Source: Actinomadura sp. NBRC 104412 (GTDB lineage: Bacteria; Actinomycetota; Actinomycetes; Streptosporangiales; Streptosporangiaceae). From it: a DNA stretch of 64,000 bases. The notes beneath the pieces were generated by a model. That model was not told the DNA's origin. It made no database searches and saw nothing but the letters and a program-made list of their open reading frames with translations. The stretch covers positions 1 to 64,000 of the forward strand of contig NZ_BSTM01000024.1 of NCBI RefSeq assembly GCF_030269515.1. Reading direction: 5' to 3'. The position numbers and the translations under genes are program-made. Positions 17,178 to 25,442 of the stretch are shown here, piece after piece. Position 1 is the first letter of the stretch. Each line of letters opens with the position of its first letter.

Positions 17178-18218
17178 TCAGGCGCCCAGGTCGCCGAGCG
17201 CCTTGAGCAGGGAGTCGTTGGCGGCACGGTCGCGGACGGCGATGCGCAGCCAGTCCGGGCCGAGCCCTGGGAAGGTGTCGCCGCGCCGCACCGCGTAACC
17301 GCGCTGCCGCAGCAGAGCCCGGATGCCGAGCGCGTCGGGCATGCGCACGCACAGGAACGACGCCCGCGCCTCCGGGACGACGTAGAGGCCCCGGCCGGAC
17401 AGTTCGGCGGCGAGCCGGTCCCGTTCGGCGGCCATGCCGGCGGCCCACGCCTCGGCTTCGGCGACGGCCTCGGGTGCCGAGCACGCCTCGATGGCGACCA
17501 GGGCCGGCGTGGACACCGCCCAGAGCGGCTGCGCCCCGGCCAGCACGTCGATCGTCGTCGGGTCGGCCAGGACGTAGCCGGCGCGGAGCCCGGCCAGTCC
17601 CCAGGTCTTGGTGAGGGAGCGGACGACGACCACCCCGGCGGGCAGCGGGGTGGCCAGGCTCTCCGGCTCTCCGGGGACGCAGTCCATGAACGCCTCGTCC
17701 ACCACGACGGTACGGCCGGGACGGGCCAGCCCGGCGACCGCGGCGGCCGGGTGCAGGACGGACGTCGGGTTGGTCGGATTGCCGATCACGACCAGGTCGG
17801 CGTCGGCGGGCACGGCGGACGGGTCGAAGGTGAAGTCCTTGCCGAGGATCACCCGTTCGACCCGGTGACCGGCGGCGCGCAGGGCCGCCTCGGGCTCGGT
17901 GAACTGGGGGTGGACGACGGCGGCGAGCCGTGGCCGCAGCGCGCGGGCGATCAGGACGAACGCCTCGGCGGCGCCCGCGGTGAGCAGCACCTCGCGTTCG
18001 GCGCGCCCGTGCCGCCGGGCCACCGCGCGCCGGGCGGCGGCGGGGTCCGGGTAGGCGGCGAGGTCGGACATCGTGGCGCGCAGGCGTTCGGCGAGCCATG
18101 CCGGGGGCGTGCCCGCGCGGACGTTCACCGCGTGGTCCCGAAGCCCGTCGCCGACCTCGGCGTCGCCGTGATGCCGCAGGTCCACCTCGTGCTCGCCCGG
18201 TCCCGCCATGGTGCTCAC
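17178..18218 (-). CDS. cobC: L-threonine-phosphate decarboxylase-type PLP enzyme (CobC/CobD family)
   Basis: Predicted 346-residue fold-type I PLP enzyme that supplies (R)-1-aminopropan-2-ol phosphate for the nucleotide loop. Motifs: LTAGAAEAFVLIARAL, VVIGNPTNPTSVL (cofactor contact), VVDEAFMDCVPGEPESLA and SLTKTWGLAGLRAGYV, with the Schiff-base Lys in TKTWG. Neighbours cobT and cbiX support the B12 role over histidinol-phosphate aminotransferase, its close paralogue. The N-terminal EVDLRHHGDAEVGDGLRDHAVNVR segment resembles that of CobC-type proteins. Confidence 0.88.
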   Translation of the reverse strand: MSTMAGPGEHEVDLRHHGDAEVGDGLRDHAVNVRAGTPPAWLAERLRATMSDLAAYPDPAAARRAVARRHGRAEREVLLTAGAAEAFVLIARALRPRLAAVVHPQFTEPEAALRAAGHRVERVILGKDFTFDPSAVPADADLVVIGNPTNPTSVLHPAAAVAGLARPGRTVVVDEAFMDCVPGEPESLATPLPAGVVVVRSLTKTWGLAGLRAGYVLADPTTIDVLAGAQPLWAVSTPALVAIEACSAPEAVAEAEAWAAGMAAERDRLAAELSGRGLYVVPEARASFLCVRMPDALGIRALLRQRGYAVRRGDTFPGLGPDWLRIAVRDRAANDSLLKALGDLGA

Positions 18219-18251
18219 GCCCGGCTCCCTTCGTCGAGGTCGCGACCCGGT

Positions 18252-19202
18252 TCACTGCCAGTGGACATGCCCGTGCCCATGCGTGTGCGTGTGCGCCGGG
18301 TCGGCCGGGTCGTCGGGATGGTCGTGGGGGGCCTGCGGCGCCCCCACCCGGTGCTCGAAGCCCGGCATGGCGATCCGGTAGACGCAGGTGTCGCAGTTCA
18401 TCCGGATGTCGCCGGCCAGGGCCTCCTCGTACCGTTCGGCCACGACGTCCGCGAGCCCGTCGCAGTCGCCGATCACCTCGGCGCAGCGCACGTCCAGTTC
18501 GGGATGCGAGGCCGCGTAGGCGCGGGCCTGCTGGGCGACCCGGTCCGGCAGCAGGCCCCTGAACAGGAAGTACGGCAGGACGACGACGCGCCGGGCGCCC
18601 AACCTGCGCAGCCGTTCCAGACCCTCGGGGACGCTGGGCCTGGCCAGCGAGACGAAGGCGGGCTCGACGCAGGCCAGACCGTGCCCCTGCTCGGGGCCGC
18701 CCGCTCCGCGTCCCTCCCAGAAGAGCCGCGCGACCTTGTGGATCTCGGCGTTGGCGTCTGGGTCGGTGGAGCCGCGCCCCACCAGGAGCACCGCCGTGTC
18801 ACGGTCGGGGCGCGTGCCGTCCAGGACGCTCTCCATGCGCTCTTGCAGGAGGGCGAGGAGGGTGGGATGCGGCCCGAGCGGACGCCCGTAGCGGTAGGAC
18901 AGCCCTGGATGGCGGGCCAGTTCACGCGCCATCGCGCCGGGGATGTCGCCCTTTCCGTGCCCGGCCGCGACGAGCACCAGCGGGACGGCGGCCACGCGCC
19001 GGTGCCCGTCCGCGTAGAGCCCGGACACGGCCTCGGTCAGCGGCGGCGGGGACAGCTCGATGAATCCGCCCGCCACGGGCACGGGCATCCGCCTGCGGAG
19101 CCTCCGGAGGAACCGCCCGAAGTCGGCGACGCCCTCGGCGTCCCGCGTGCCGTGTCCCACGACCAGCAGCGGCCGTCCCGTGTTCTCGTCGCGTTCGGTC
19201 AT
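18252..19202 (-). CDS. cbiX: Sirohydrochlorin cobaltochelatase CbiX-type with His-rich tail
   Basis: Predicted 316-residue two-domain class II chelatase that inserts cobalt (or iron) into sirohydrochlorin. Metal-site histidines appear in LLVVGHGTRD (about 12-21) and LVAAGHGKGDIPGAMA, with matching second-half VVVLPYFLFRGLLPDRV. After the catalytic part comes MNCDTCVYRIAMPGFEHR, a Cys pair, and then a tail rich in His (HDHPDDPADPAHTHTHGHGH) likely to bind or store metal. The start overlaps the cobH stop by 4 nt. Presence of this early chelatase beside the late CobN type is notable. Confidence 0.88.
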   Translation of the reverse strand: MTERDENTGRPLLVVGHGTRDAEGVADFGRFLRRLRRRMPVPVAGGFIELSPPPLTEAVSGLYADGHRRVAAVPLVLVAAGHGKGDIPGAMARELARHPGLSYRYGRPLGPHPTLLALLQERMESVLDGTRPDRDTAVLLVGRGSTDPDANAEIHKVARLFWEGRGAGGPEQGHGLACVEPAFVSLARPSVPEGLERLRRLGARRVVVLPYFLFRGLLPDRVAQQARAYAASHPELDVRCAEVIGDCDGLADVVAERYEEALAGDIRMNCDTCVYRIAMPGFEHRVGAPQAPHDHPDDPADPAHTHTHGHGHVHWQ

Positions 19203-19819
19203 GGCGCCTCGCCCTCCTCGTCCAGCAGGTAAAGCAGGGCGTTCGCGGCGGCGGCCGCGACCGCCGAGCCGCCCTTCTCCGAGACGTTGCTGAGCTGCGG
19301 GAGGCCGGAGGCGCGCAGCGCCTCCTTCGATTCGGCGGCTCCCACGAACCCCACGGGAAGGCCGATGACCAGCGCCGGGCGCAGCCGCCCCGCGCCGAGC
19401 GCGACGATCTCGAACAGCGCGGTCGGGGCGCAGCCCACGACCCAGACCGCGCCCGGACCGGCCTCGTCCGACGCGAGCCGGACGGCGGCGGCCGAACGGG
19501 TGATGCCCTCCTGCTTCGCCAGCGCCGCGGCCTCCGGGGTCCCGACCCGGCAGATCACGTCCCTGGAGGTGATCCCGGCCGCGACCATGCCGACGTCGGT
19601 GACGACCGGCACCCCCGACCGCAGGGCCGCCAGGCCGCGTTCCAGGTCGGGCTCGGCGGTGCGCAGGTCGGCGGCGTACTTCAGGTCGGCGCTGGCGTGG
19701 ATCACGCGCTCGGTCACGGCACGGGTCAGCGGGGGGAGCGCGGACAGGTCGACGCGGGAGCGCAGGATCTCCATCGACCTGACCTCGATCGGGTGGACGC
19801 GGCGTCCGGTCAGGCCCAT
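19199..19819 (-). CDS. cobH: Precorrin-8X methylmutase
   Basis: Predicted 206-residue enzyme that moves the C-11 methyl to C-12, giving hydrogenobyrinate. The catalytic His is at residue 41 in RVIHASADLKYA; the other family motifs VVTDVGMVAAGI, VGCAPTALFE and GLPVGFVGAAESKEAL are intact. Length is normal. It overlaps cbiX by 4 nt and the preceding cbiG-cobJ gene by 10 nt, so translation is probably coupled. Confidence 0.95.
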   Translation of the reverse strand: MGLTGRRVHPIEVRSMEILRSRVDLSALPPLTRAVTERVIHASADLKYAADLRTAEPDLERGLAALRSGVPVVTDVGMVAAGITSRDVICRVGTPEAAALAKQEGITRSAAAVRLASDEAGPGAVWVVGCAPTALFEIVALGAGRLRPALVIGLPVGFVGAAESKEALRASGLPQLSNVSEKGGSAVAAAAANALLYLLDEEGEAP

Positions 19820-21525
19820 CGATACCCCCTGGGGGTGATAAATCGCCCGGCGACCGTCCGGCTGCGGCTCGACCCGACCACCACCACGGTGACCATGTCG
19901 GCCATGGCGGGATCCACCTCCGCCAGCGTGGTCAGGGTGACCGACTCGCCGGGACGGGACGCGTCGCGGACCAGCCCGACCGGCGTGTCCGGCGGACGGT
20001 GCGCGGACAGGATCTCCAGCGCGGCGGGCAACTGCCAGTCGCGGGCTCGGCTGCGGGGGTTGTAGAAGCAGACCGCGAAGTCGCCCTCCGCCGCCGCCCG
20101 CACCCGCCGCTCGATGACCTCCCAGGGGGTGTGCAGGTCGGACAGGGAGATGGCGGCGTGGTCGTGCCCGAGCGGGGCGCCGAGCAGCGCGGACGCGGCC
20201 AGCGCGGCGGTGATCCCCGGGACGCCCTCCACCTCGATGCCGGAGGAGGCGAACTCCAGCGCGGGGCTCGCCATCGCGTACACGCCCGCGTCCCCGGAGC
20301 CGATGAGCGCCACGGCCCGTCCCGACTCCGCCTCCTCGACGGCGGCACGGGCACGCTCCTCCTCACGGCCGAGGCCGCTCGCCATCACCCGCGTCCCAGG
20401 ACGCAGCAGGTCGCGGACCTGCTCGACATACTGGTCCAGCCCCACCACCACCGACGACCGCCGCAGCACCGCCTCCGCACGCGGGGTGAGCAGGTCACGG
20501 GCGCCCGGACCGATCCCCACAAGGCCGAGCCGCCCCTTGGGGCGGAGCCGCGCCACGGCCGCGGTCGCGGCGGCCGACTTGCGCTTCTCCGCGACCAGCT
20601 CGGCACCGCGTCCGAGGCCGCGGGCCGCGTGCAGCGCCGCCGCCTCGGCGACGCTGGGCGTCCCCACCTCGGCACGGACGACCTCGGACGGGTTGGGCAC
20701 CTCTACCCGCGCCAGCACGTCCGCGGGGAAGGTGACGACCTCCCAGCCGCGCGCCTCGGCCGCGTCCAGGATCCCCTGCTCGCCGGCCTTCACGTCCACG
20801 GTCGCCAGGCAGCGCACCGACGCGGGCGCCAGGCCGGCGTCCGCGAGCGTCCCGTCGATCAGCTCACCCACCTCCGCGGCCGTGACGCCCCGCGCGGACC
20901 CGACCCCGACGACCAGCGACGGAGGCCGGTAGACCAAGCGGTCGCGGCGCGACCTGGCGGGCTCCGCCCGGTCGGTGACCAGGATCCCCGCCGACGCCCC
21001 GGGGTGCTCGCGGACGACGTTGGACGGCAGGGCGGGCAGCGGCCATCCGTCCGCGCCCTCGATCGTCACCGGCTCCCCGGACAGGACGGCCGCGCCGACA
21101 CGGGCGAGCAGTTCCGGGTTGTGGACGGTGAAGCCGAGGTCCGCGCCGTAGGAGTCGAGCGGGGTGATCCCGGCGCCGTCGCTGGCGGTCGTGACGACGG
21201 GCTCGCAGCCCAGCACCCCGGACAGCCGCCGGGCCAGCAGGTTCGCGCCATGGTGCCCGCCCAGGACCGCCACCGCGTGGCGTAAACCCTCGTCCACGCA
21301 CACCACGGCCGGGTCGGTGGTCTTGTGCCCGAGCAGCGGCGCCAGCACCCGGACCGTCGCCCCCACCGCCAGGAAGCTGACGATCGCGTCGCACGTCCCC
21401 CACGCCTCACGCAGCGCGGCGGACGCCTTGCCGCCCGTGAAGGAGCGCACCTCGCCGGGCCACGCCGCCTCCAGAGCCGCCGCGGCGGAACGTCCGGCGG
21501 CCGTGGCCGCCACCACCCCGATCAT
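19810..21525 (-). CDS. cobJ: CbiG-CobJ fusion: precorrin-5A hydrolase plus precorrin-3B C17-methyltransferase
   Basis: Predicted 571-residue fusion. Residues 1-310 match CbiG: an N-terminal half with FTGGKASAALREAW, LAPLLGHKTTDPAVVCVDEG and VLGGHHGANLLARRL, and a C-terminal half with VGVGSARGVTAAEVGELI and LATVDVKAGEQGI. Residues about 330-571 are a SAM methyltransferase (LVGIGPGARDLLTPRA, ALIGSGDAGVYAMASPALE, FYNPRSRARDW). CbiG opens the delta-lactone after C-17 methylation and CobJ does the ring contraction, so the fusion joins consecutive chemistry. Such fusions are known in actinobacteria. Confidence 0.92.
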   Translation of the reverse strand: MIGVVAATAAGRSAAAALEAAWPGEVRSFTGGKASAALREAWGTCDAIVSFLAVGATVRVLAPLLGHKTTDPAVVCVDEGLRHAVAVLGGHHGANLLARRLSGVLGCEPVVTTASDGAGITPLDSYGADLGFTVHNPELLARVGAAVLSGEPVTIEGADGWPLPALPSNVVREHPGASAGILVTDRAEPARSRRDRLVYRPPSLVVGVGSARGVTAAEVGELIDGTLADAGLAPASVRCLATVDVKAGEQGILDAAEARGWEVVTFPADVLARVEVPNPSEVVRAEVGTPSVAEAAALHAARGLGRGAELVAEKRKSAAATAAVARLRPKGRLGLVGIGPGARDLLTPRAEAVLRRSSVVVGLDQYVEQVRDLLRPGTRVMASGLGREEERARAAVEEAESGRAVALIGSGDAGVYAMASPALEFASSGIEVEGVPGITAALAASALLGAPLGHDHAAISLSDLHTPWEVIERRVRAAAEGDFAVCFYNPRSRARDWQLPAALEILSAHRPPDTPVGLVRDASRPGESVTLTTLAEVDPAMADMVTVVVVGSSRSRTVAGRFITPRGYRWA

Positions 21526-22799
21526 CGCGGGCCCCCCGGCTCGGGAAGCGGAGCGATCGTCACCGATGGCGGCGGCTCGCGCCGGACCGCCCTCGTCACC
21601 GGCGGGACGTCCACCTTGCGTTCACCCCACACGACGAACACGCCGGTCGGCGAACGGCCGACCAGGCCCGCCTGCAAACGGACGGCATGGGCGGTCAAGG
21701 ACGCACGCTTGATCGCCTCGATCGCCGCCTGGACGCGATCGGCCCGGTGCAGGACGATCACCACGCTGCGCAGGGCGCGGGACGCGCACACCCGCGCCAC
21801 CTCAGGCCCGCCCCCGCCGACGAACACCGCGTCCGGCTCGGGCAGGTGGTCCAGCACGCCGGGGGCCGTGCCGCGTGACACCGCCACCTTCACGCGGTGC
21901 GCCCGCACGTTGGCGCGGATGCGCTCGCAGGCCGCCTCGTCCTTCTCCACCGCGACGACGGCCGCTCCGAAACGCGCGCACTCGATCGCGACCTCGCCTC
22001 GTCCCGCGCCCACGTCCCAGACCATGTCGCCGATGCGCGGCCCCAGCTTGGCCAGCGCGAACGCCCTCACCTCGGGGCCGAACGCCGGACGCCCCGGCCC
22101 GAACGCCGCGTCCGGCAGCGCCCACTCGGACGGCCCCGGGCGCGGACCGGCGATCCAGCCGGGCTCACCGCCCGCCGCCACCCGCCTCGGGTCGAGCACC
22201 AGCACCACGTTCGGGTCACGCCAGGGCCGCGTGGTGGCTTCGGCCGGACGCACGCTGACGACCCGTTCATGAGGCCCGCCCAAGTCCTCACAGACCACGA
22301 ACGTGCGGGGCGTCTGCGGGAACAGCTCGCGCGCCAGCTCGGCCGGGCCCGAACCGGGCGCCGTCAGCACCGCGACCTTCGGGTGGGCGCGGCACGCGTT
22401 CACGGCGCGACGCAGCTCACGGCCGTGCGCGGACACCACCAGCGCGTCGTCCCACGGCATCCCGGCCCGCGCGAACGCCCGCGCGACCGACGACAGCGCC
22501 GGGATGACGCGGGGCCGCCGGCCGCGCCTGCGCAGCGCCCGGACGATCCCGAAGAACCCGGGGTCGCCGCTGGCCACCACGACGACCCGGCCCCGGTCGT
22601 CGTCGCGGTCGAGTTCGGCGTCGATCGCGTCCAGGGCCGGGCGCAGCTCCCCCATCACGACCGTGCGGACGCCCTCCGGTACGGGCAGCGCGGCCAGGTG
22701 CCGCGCGCCCCCGACCACGAGCGAGGCGCGTTCCAGCAGCTCGCGGGCCTCGCCGGCGGGCGGTGAACCGTCGTGGCCGAGCACCACCAGGGAGCTCAT
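21522..22799 (-). CDS. cobL: Precorrin-6Y C5,15-methyltransferase (CbiE-CbiT fusion)
   Basis: Predicted 425-residue bifunctional enzyme. The CbiE half (1-200) has VLGHDGSPPAGEARELLERA, VVASGDPGFFGIVRAL and VVSAHGRELRRAV. The CbiT half has GPEVRAFALAKLGPRIGDM and the SAM site VWDVGAGRGEVAIECA (about 265), then VFVGGGG. It methylates C-5 and C-15 and decarboxylates the acetate chain. The ATG at 22799 overlaps the neighbouring stop by 4 nt; a longer open frame upstream is a shadow of that gene. Confidence 0.94.
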   Translation of the reverse strand: MSSLVVLGHDGSPPAGEARELLERASLVVGGARHLAALPVPEGVRTVVMGELRPALDAIDAELDRDDDRGRVVVVASGDPGFFGIVRALRRRGRRPRVIPALSSVARAFARAGMPWDDALVVSAHGRELRRAVNACRAHPKVAVLTAPGSGPAELARELFPQTPRTFVVCEDLGGPHERVVSVRPAEATTRPWRDPNVVLVLDPRRVAAGGEPGWIAGPRPGPSEWALPDAAFGPGRPAFGPEVRAFALAKLGPRIGDMVWDVGAGRGEVAIECARFGAAVVAVEKDEAACERIRANVRAHRVKVAVSRGTAPGVLDHLPEPDAVFVGGGGPEVARVCASRALRSVVIVLHRADRVQAAIEAIKRASLTAHAVRLQAGLVGRSPTGVFVVWGERKVDVPPVTRAVRREPPPSVTIAPLPEPGGPR

Positions 22800-23317
22800 C
22801 GGCGCAGCCGCCCGTACATGCCGATCATGCGTTCGCCGGCGTCGTCCAGCAGCACCACCTGCGCCGCGATCGGATCGTCGCCTGCTCCCGCGGCCACGCT
22901 CTCCAGCTCGGCGGCGACGCGCCGGCACAGCTCGCGGCCGCACGGCCCGAGCAGTCCCGCGTCCCGCCACAGCGCGCAGGCCCGCCGCGCGGACCCGGCC
23001 GCGGCCACCTCGGCGGCCAGCTCGGGCGTCCCGCCCATGTCGGTCGTGATCTCGCCGAGCAGCACGTCCGCCCCCGGGCCGAGCGCGGCCACCAGGTCGT
23101 CCGCCGTGCCGAACAGGACGAGCCGGCCGAGCCCGTGCTCCACCGCCTGCCGCAGCGCCCGCGCCGGGTCCGCCGACTCGGCGAAGCACACCCCGGGCAG
23201 CGCGGGCAGCATCCGCGCCGCCGTCCGCCCCGACGGCTCGGGGCCGTGCAGGACGAGGGTCCGCTGCCCCTCCGCCGAGATCGCCGCCACCCGTGCCCCG
23301 ATGTCACCGCCGCTCAT
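22796..23317 (-). CDS. Short CbiD-like C-terminal-half protein in the cob operon
   Basis: A 173-residue protein whose start and stop each overlap the adjoining cob genes by 4 nt. The pattern ESADPARALRQAVEHGLGRLVLFGTADDLVAA, followed by a helical region and a closing IAAQVVLLDDAGERMIGMYG, resembles the C-terminal half of CbiD, the C-1 methyltransferase of the early-cobalt route. (I split the quoted stretch only in part; key positions are ALRQAVEHG near 50 and RLVLFG near 62.) The N-terminal catalytic half of CbiD, with its GKGVGTVTKPGL-type motif, is missing, and no other CbiD is in the window. It may be a remnant turned accessory protein. The homology is by eye and moderate. Confidence 0.5.
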   Translation of the reverse strand: MSGGDIGARVAAISAEGQRTLVLHGPEPSGRTAARMLPALPGVCFAESADPARALRQAVEHGLGRLVLFGTADDLVAALGPGADVLLGEITTDMGGTPELAAEVAAAGSARRACALWRDAGLLGPCGRELCRRVAAELESVAAGAGDDPIAAQVVLLDDAGERMIGMYGRLRR

Positions 23318-24141
23318 GAGGATCGAGCCTCCCTGAGACGGCGCCGGGCGGCCGGCTCGGCGCGCCGGTGCCCGTGGAAGTGGCCCGGGTGGTACAGGTG
23401 CGAACGGGTGCCGCCCGCCGCCAGCGCCGGACCCACCAGCACCAGCGTGTGCTTCCACAGCTTGTGCGCCTTCATCGTGGCCGCCAGCTCGCCCAGCGCG
23501 CACCGCACGACCAGCTCGTCCGGCCAGCTCACCCGGTACGCGATCACGCACGGGGTGTCCTCGGGGTAGCCGCCGTCCAGCAGCTCGTCCTGCAACCGCG
23601 CCGAGCGCGCCGCGGACAGGAACAGCGCCATCGTCGTCCCATGCCGCGCGAACTCGCCGACCTCCTCGCCCGGCGGCATCGGCGTCTTGCCCCCGCCGAG
23701 CCGCGTCAGCACCACCGACTGCGCGACCTCCGGGATGGTCAGCTCGCGTTCCACCGCCGCGGCAGCCGCGCTGAAGCTGGACACGCCGGGGACGACCTCG
23801 GTGTCCAGGCCCATCGCCTTGCAGCGGTCGAGCTGCTCCTGCAAGGCGCCCCACAAGGCGGGGTCGCCGGAATGGATACGGGCGACCGTCAGCCCCTCGG
23901 CCGCCGCCCGCTCGTAGTACGGCAGGACGCCCTCCATCGGCAGCCGGGCCGAGTCGACGATCTCCGCGTCCGGCCTGGCGTGCTCCAGCACGTCCGGGTG
24001 GACCAGGCTGGCCGCCCAGATCACCACGTCCGCCGCCGCGATCGACCGGGCCGCGCGGAAGGTCAGCAGGTCGGCGGCGCCCGGCCCGGCACCGACGAAC
24101 ACGACCCGGCCCCTGGACCCGCCTTCGGGCTCGGCCATCAC
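23314..24141 (-). CDS. cobM: Precorrin-4 C11-methyltransferase
   Basis: Predicted 275-residue SAM methyltransferase that methylates C-11. Motifs: VVFVGAGPGAADLLTFRA (about 13-30), VIWAASLVHPDVLEHA, RIHSGDPALWGALQEQ, VVPGVSSFSAAAAAVERELT and LFLSAARSARLQDEL, all characteristic of CobM/CbiF. A basic C-terminal tail (GHFHGHRRAEPAARRR) extends beyond the enzyme core. Both ends overlap neighbouring genes by 4 nt. Confidence 0.95.
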   Translation of the reverse strand: MMAEPEGGSRGRVVFVGAGPGAADLLTFRAARSIAAADVVIWAASLVHPDVLEHARPDAEIVDSARLPMEGVLPYYERAAAEGLTVARIHSGDPALWGALQEQLDRCKAMGLDTEVVPGVSSFSAAAAAVERELTIPEVAQSVVLTRLGGGKTPMPPGEEVGEFARHGTTMALFLSAARSARLQDELLDGGYPEDTPCVIAYRVSWPDELVVRCALGELAATMKAHKLWKHTLVLVGPALAAGGTRSHLYHPGHFHGHRRAEPAARRRLREARSS

Positions 24142-25442
24142 AGCCTCCCTCCCCTGCCGCCGCGGCGGACGCCGGGCACGATGAGCGCCGACAGGTACGG
24201 GACGGGACCGGTCAGCTCCCGCGCCGCCCCGACCTCCTCGCCCGGCAGGCCCAGCCGGGCCCCGTACACGGCGCCGTCCAGCCGTCCCGCGTCCTTCAAC
24301 GCGCCGATCACCTCGTCCGCGACCGAGCCGAACTTGTAGGCCACGACGGTGTCGCCCGACTCCAGCGCGGCGCGGAGCGCGGCGAACGCGGCGTCCCCGC
24401 CGGTCATCGGGACCAGCGTGACCGACTCCCCGCCCTCGGCCAGGACGGTGCCCGACCGGGCGGCCAGGTCCTGCATCGCGGTGATGCCGGGCACCGCCGC
24501 GATCTCGGTGCCGGGCCGCAGCTCCCGCACGGTCTGCGCCAGGTAGGTGAAGGTCGAGTAGACGTGGGGGTCGCCGATCGTCGCGAACGCCACGGTCGCG
24601 GCGCCTTCGTCGAAGGCCCGCACGACCCGTTCGGCGGCGGCGTCCCAGGCGGCGGCGCGCCGCTCGGTGACGCCGCCCCTGTCGTTGAGGGCGAACACCA
24701 CCCGCTCGGCCCTGGTCGTGTACGCGCGGACGACCGATTCGGCGCGGCCCTCCTCGTCCGGCGCCATCACCGGCACCAGGACGACGTCGGCCTCCCGCAG
24801 GACCCGCACGCCCTTGGCCGTCACCAGCTCCGGGTCCCCGGGTCCCACGCCCACCCCGACGAGCCGCCGCGTCCCCTCCGGGGAGCCGCCGTCCTCCAGG
24901 TCGGCGGCCAGCAGCGAGAACACGTGCTGGTCGGCGATGACGCCGTCCGGGTCCCGGTCCGCCGAACGCAGCAGCCCCTCATGCCGGAAGCCGGACTTCT
25001 CCGCCACCCGCAGGGACGGGACGTTGCCCTCCCTGATCCGCAGCTCCAGCCGGCGCAGCCCGCCCTCGCTCAGCGCCCACCGGCTCAGCGTCCTGAGGGC
25101 GTCGGTGGCCAGTCCCCGCCCACGCTCCGGAGGCCGGATCGCGTACCCGCACACGGCCGCGCCCGCCGCCCAGTCCACCCCCCAGATCCCGATCGCGCCG
25201 CTCAGCCCGCCGGTCACCCGATCGGTCACCGCCAGGTGCAGCCCCAGACCCGTCCGGGCCAGGTCGTGGACGCCCTGCGAGAGCCACCAGTGCAACGGGT
25301 CGCCCCCGGACGGGACGTTGGGCGGCAGAAAGTTCTCGCCCTCCCGCATCGCCGCCGTGATCGCGTCCAGGTCCGCGGGACCGAAGGGACGCAGCAGCAC
25401 CCGCTCGCCCTCCAGCCGCAGCCCTCCGTCGAAGCGCGTCAT
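24138..25442 (-). CDS. cobI: GNAT acetyltransferase-CobI (precorrin-2 C20-methyltransferase) fusion
   Basis: Predicted 434-residue two-domain protein. Residues about 5-185 form a GNAT N-acetyltransferase (RVLLRPFGPADLDAI; acetyl-CoA loop RPPERGRGLATDALRTL near 118; EGNVPSLRVAEKSGF). Residues about 194-434 are CobI (LVGVGVGPGDPELVTAKGV, FATIGDPHVYSTFTYLAQ, AVPGITAMQDLAARSG). There is no stop or frame change between them. Start ATG at 25442 follows GGGGAT and overlaps the cobB stop. CobI methylates C-20 of precorrin-2. The GNAT substrate is unknown; it resembles RimJ/RimL-type protein acetyltransferases. Confidence 0.88.
   Translation of the reverse strand: MTRFDGGLRLEGERVLLRPFGPADLDAITAAMREGENFLPPNVPSGGDPLHWWLSQGVHDLARTGLGLHLAVTDRVTGGLSGAIGIWGVDWAAGAAVCGYAIRPPERGRGLATDALRTLSRWALSEGGLRRLELRIREGNVPSLRVAEKSGFRHEGLLRSADRDPDGVIADQHVFSLLAADLEDGGSPEGTRRLVGVGVGPGDPELVTAKGVRVLREADVVLVPVMAPDEEGRAESVVRAYTTRAERVVFALNDRGGVTERRAAAWDAAAERVVRAFDEGAATVAFATIGDPHVYSTFTYLAQTVRELRPGTEIAAVPGITAMQDLAARSGTVLAEGGESVTLVPMTGGDAAFAALRAALESGDTVVAYKFGSVADEVIGALKDAGRLDGAVYGARLGLPGEEVGAARELTGPVPYLSALIVPGVRRGGRGGRL

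Noticed and set aside
23318-23854. Longer version of the CbiD-like protein
   Set aside because: The upstream part is an out-of-frame shadow of cobM; ATG at 23317 forms the same 4-nt overlap as its neighbours.
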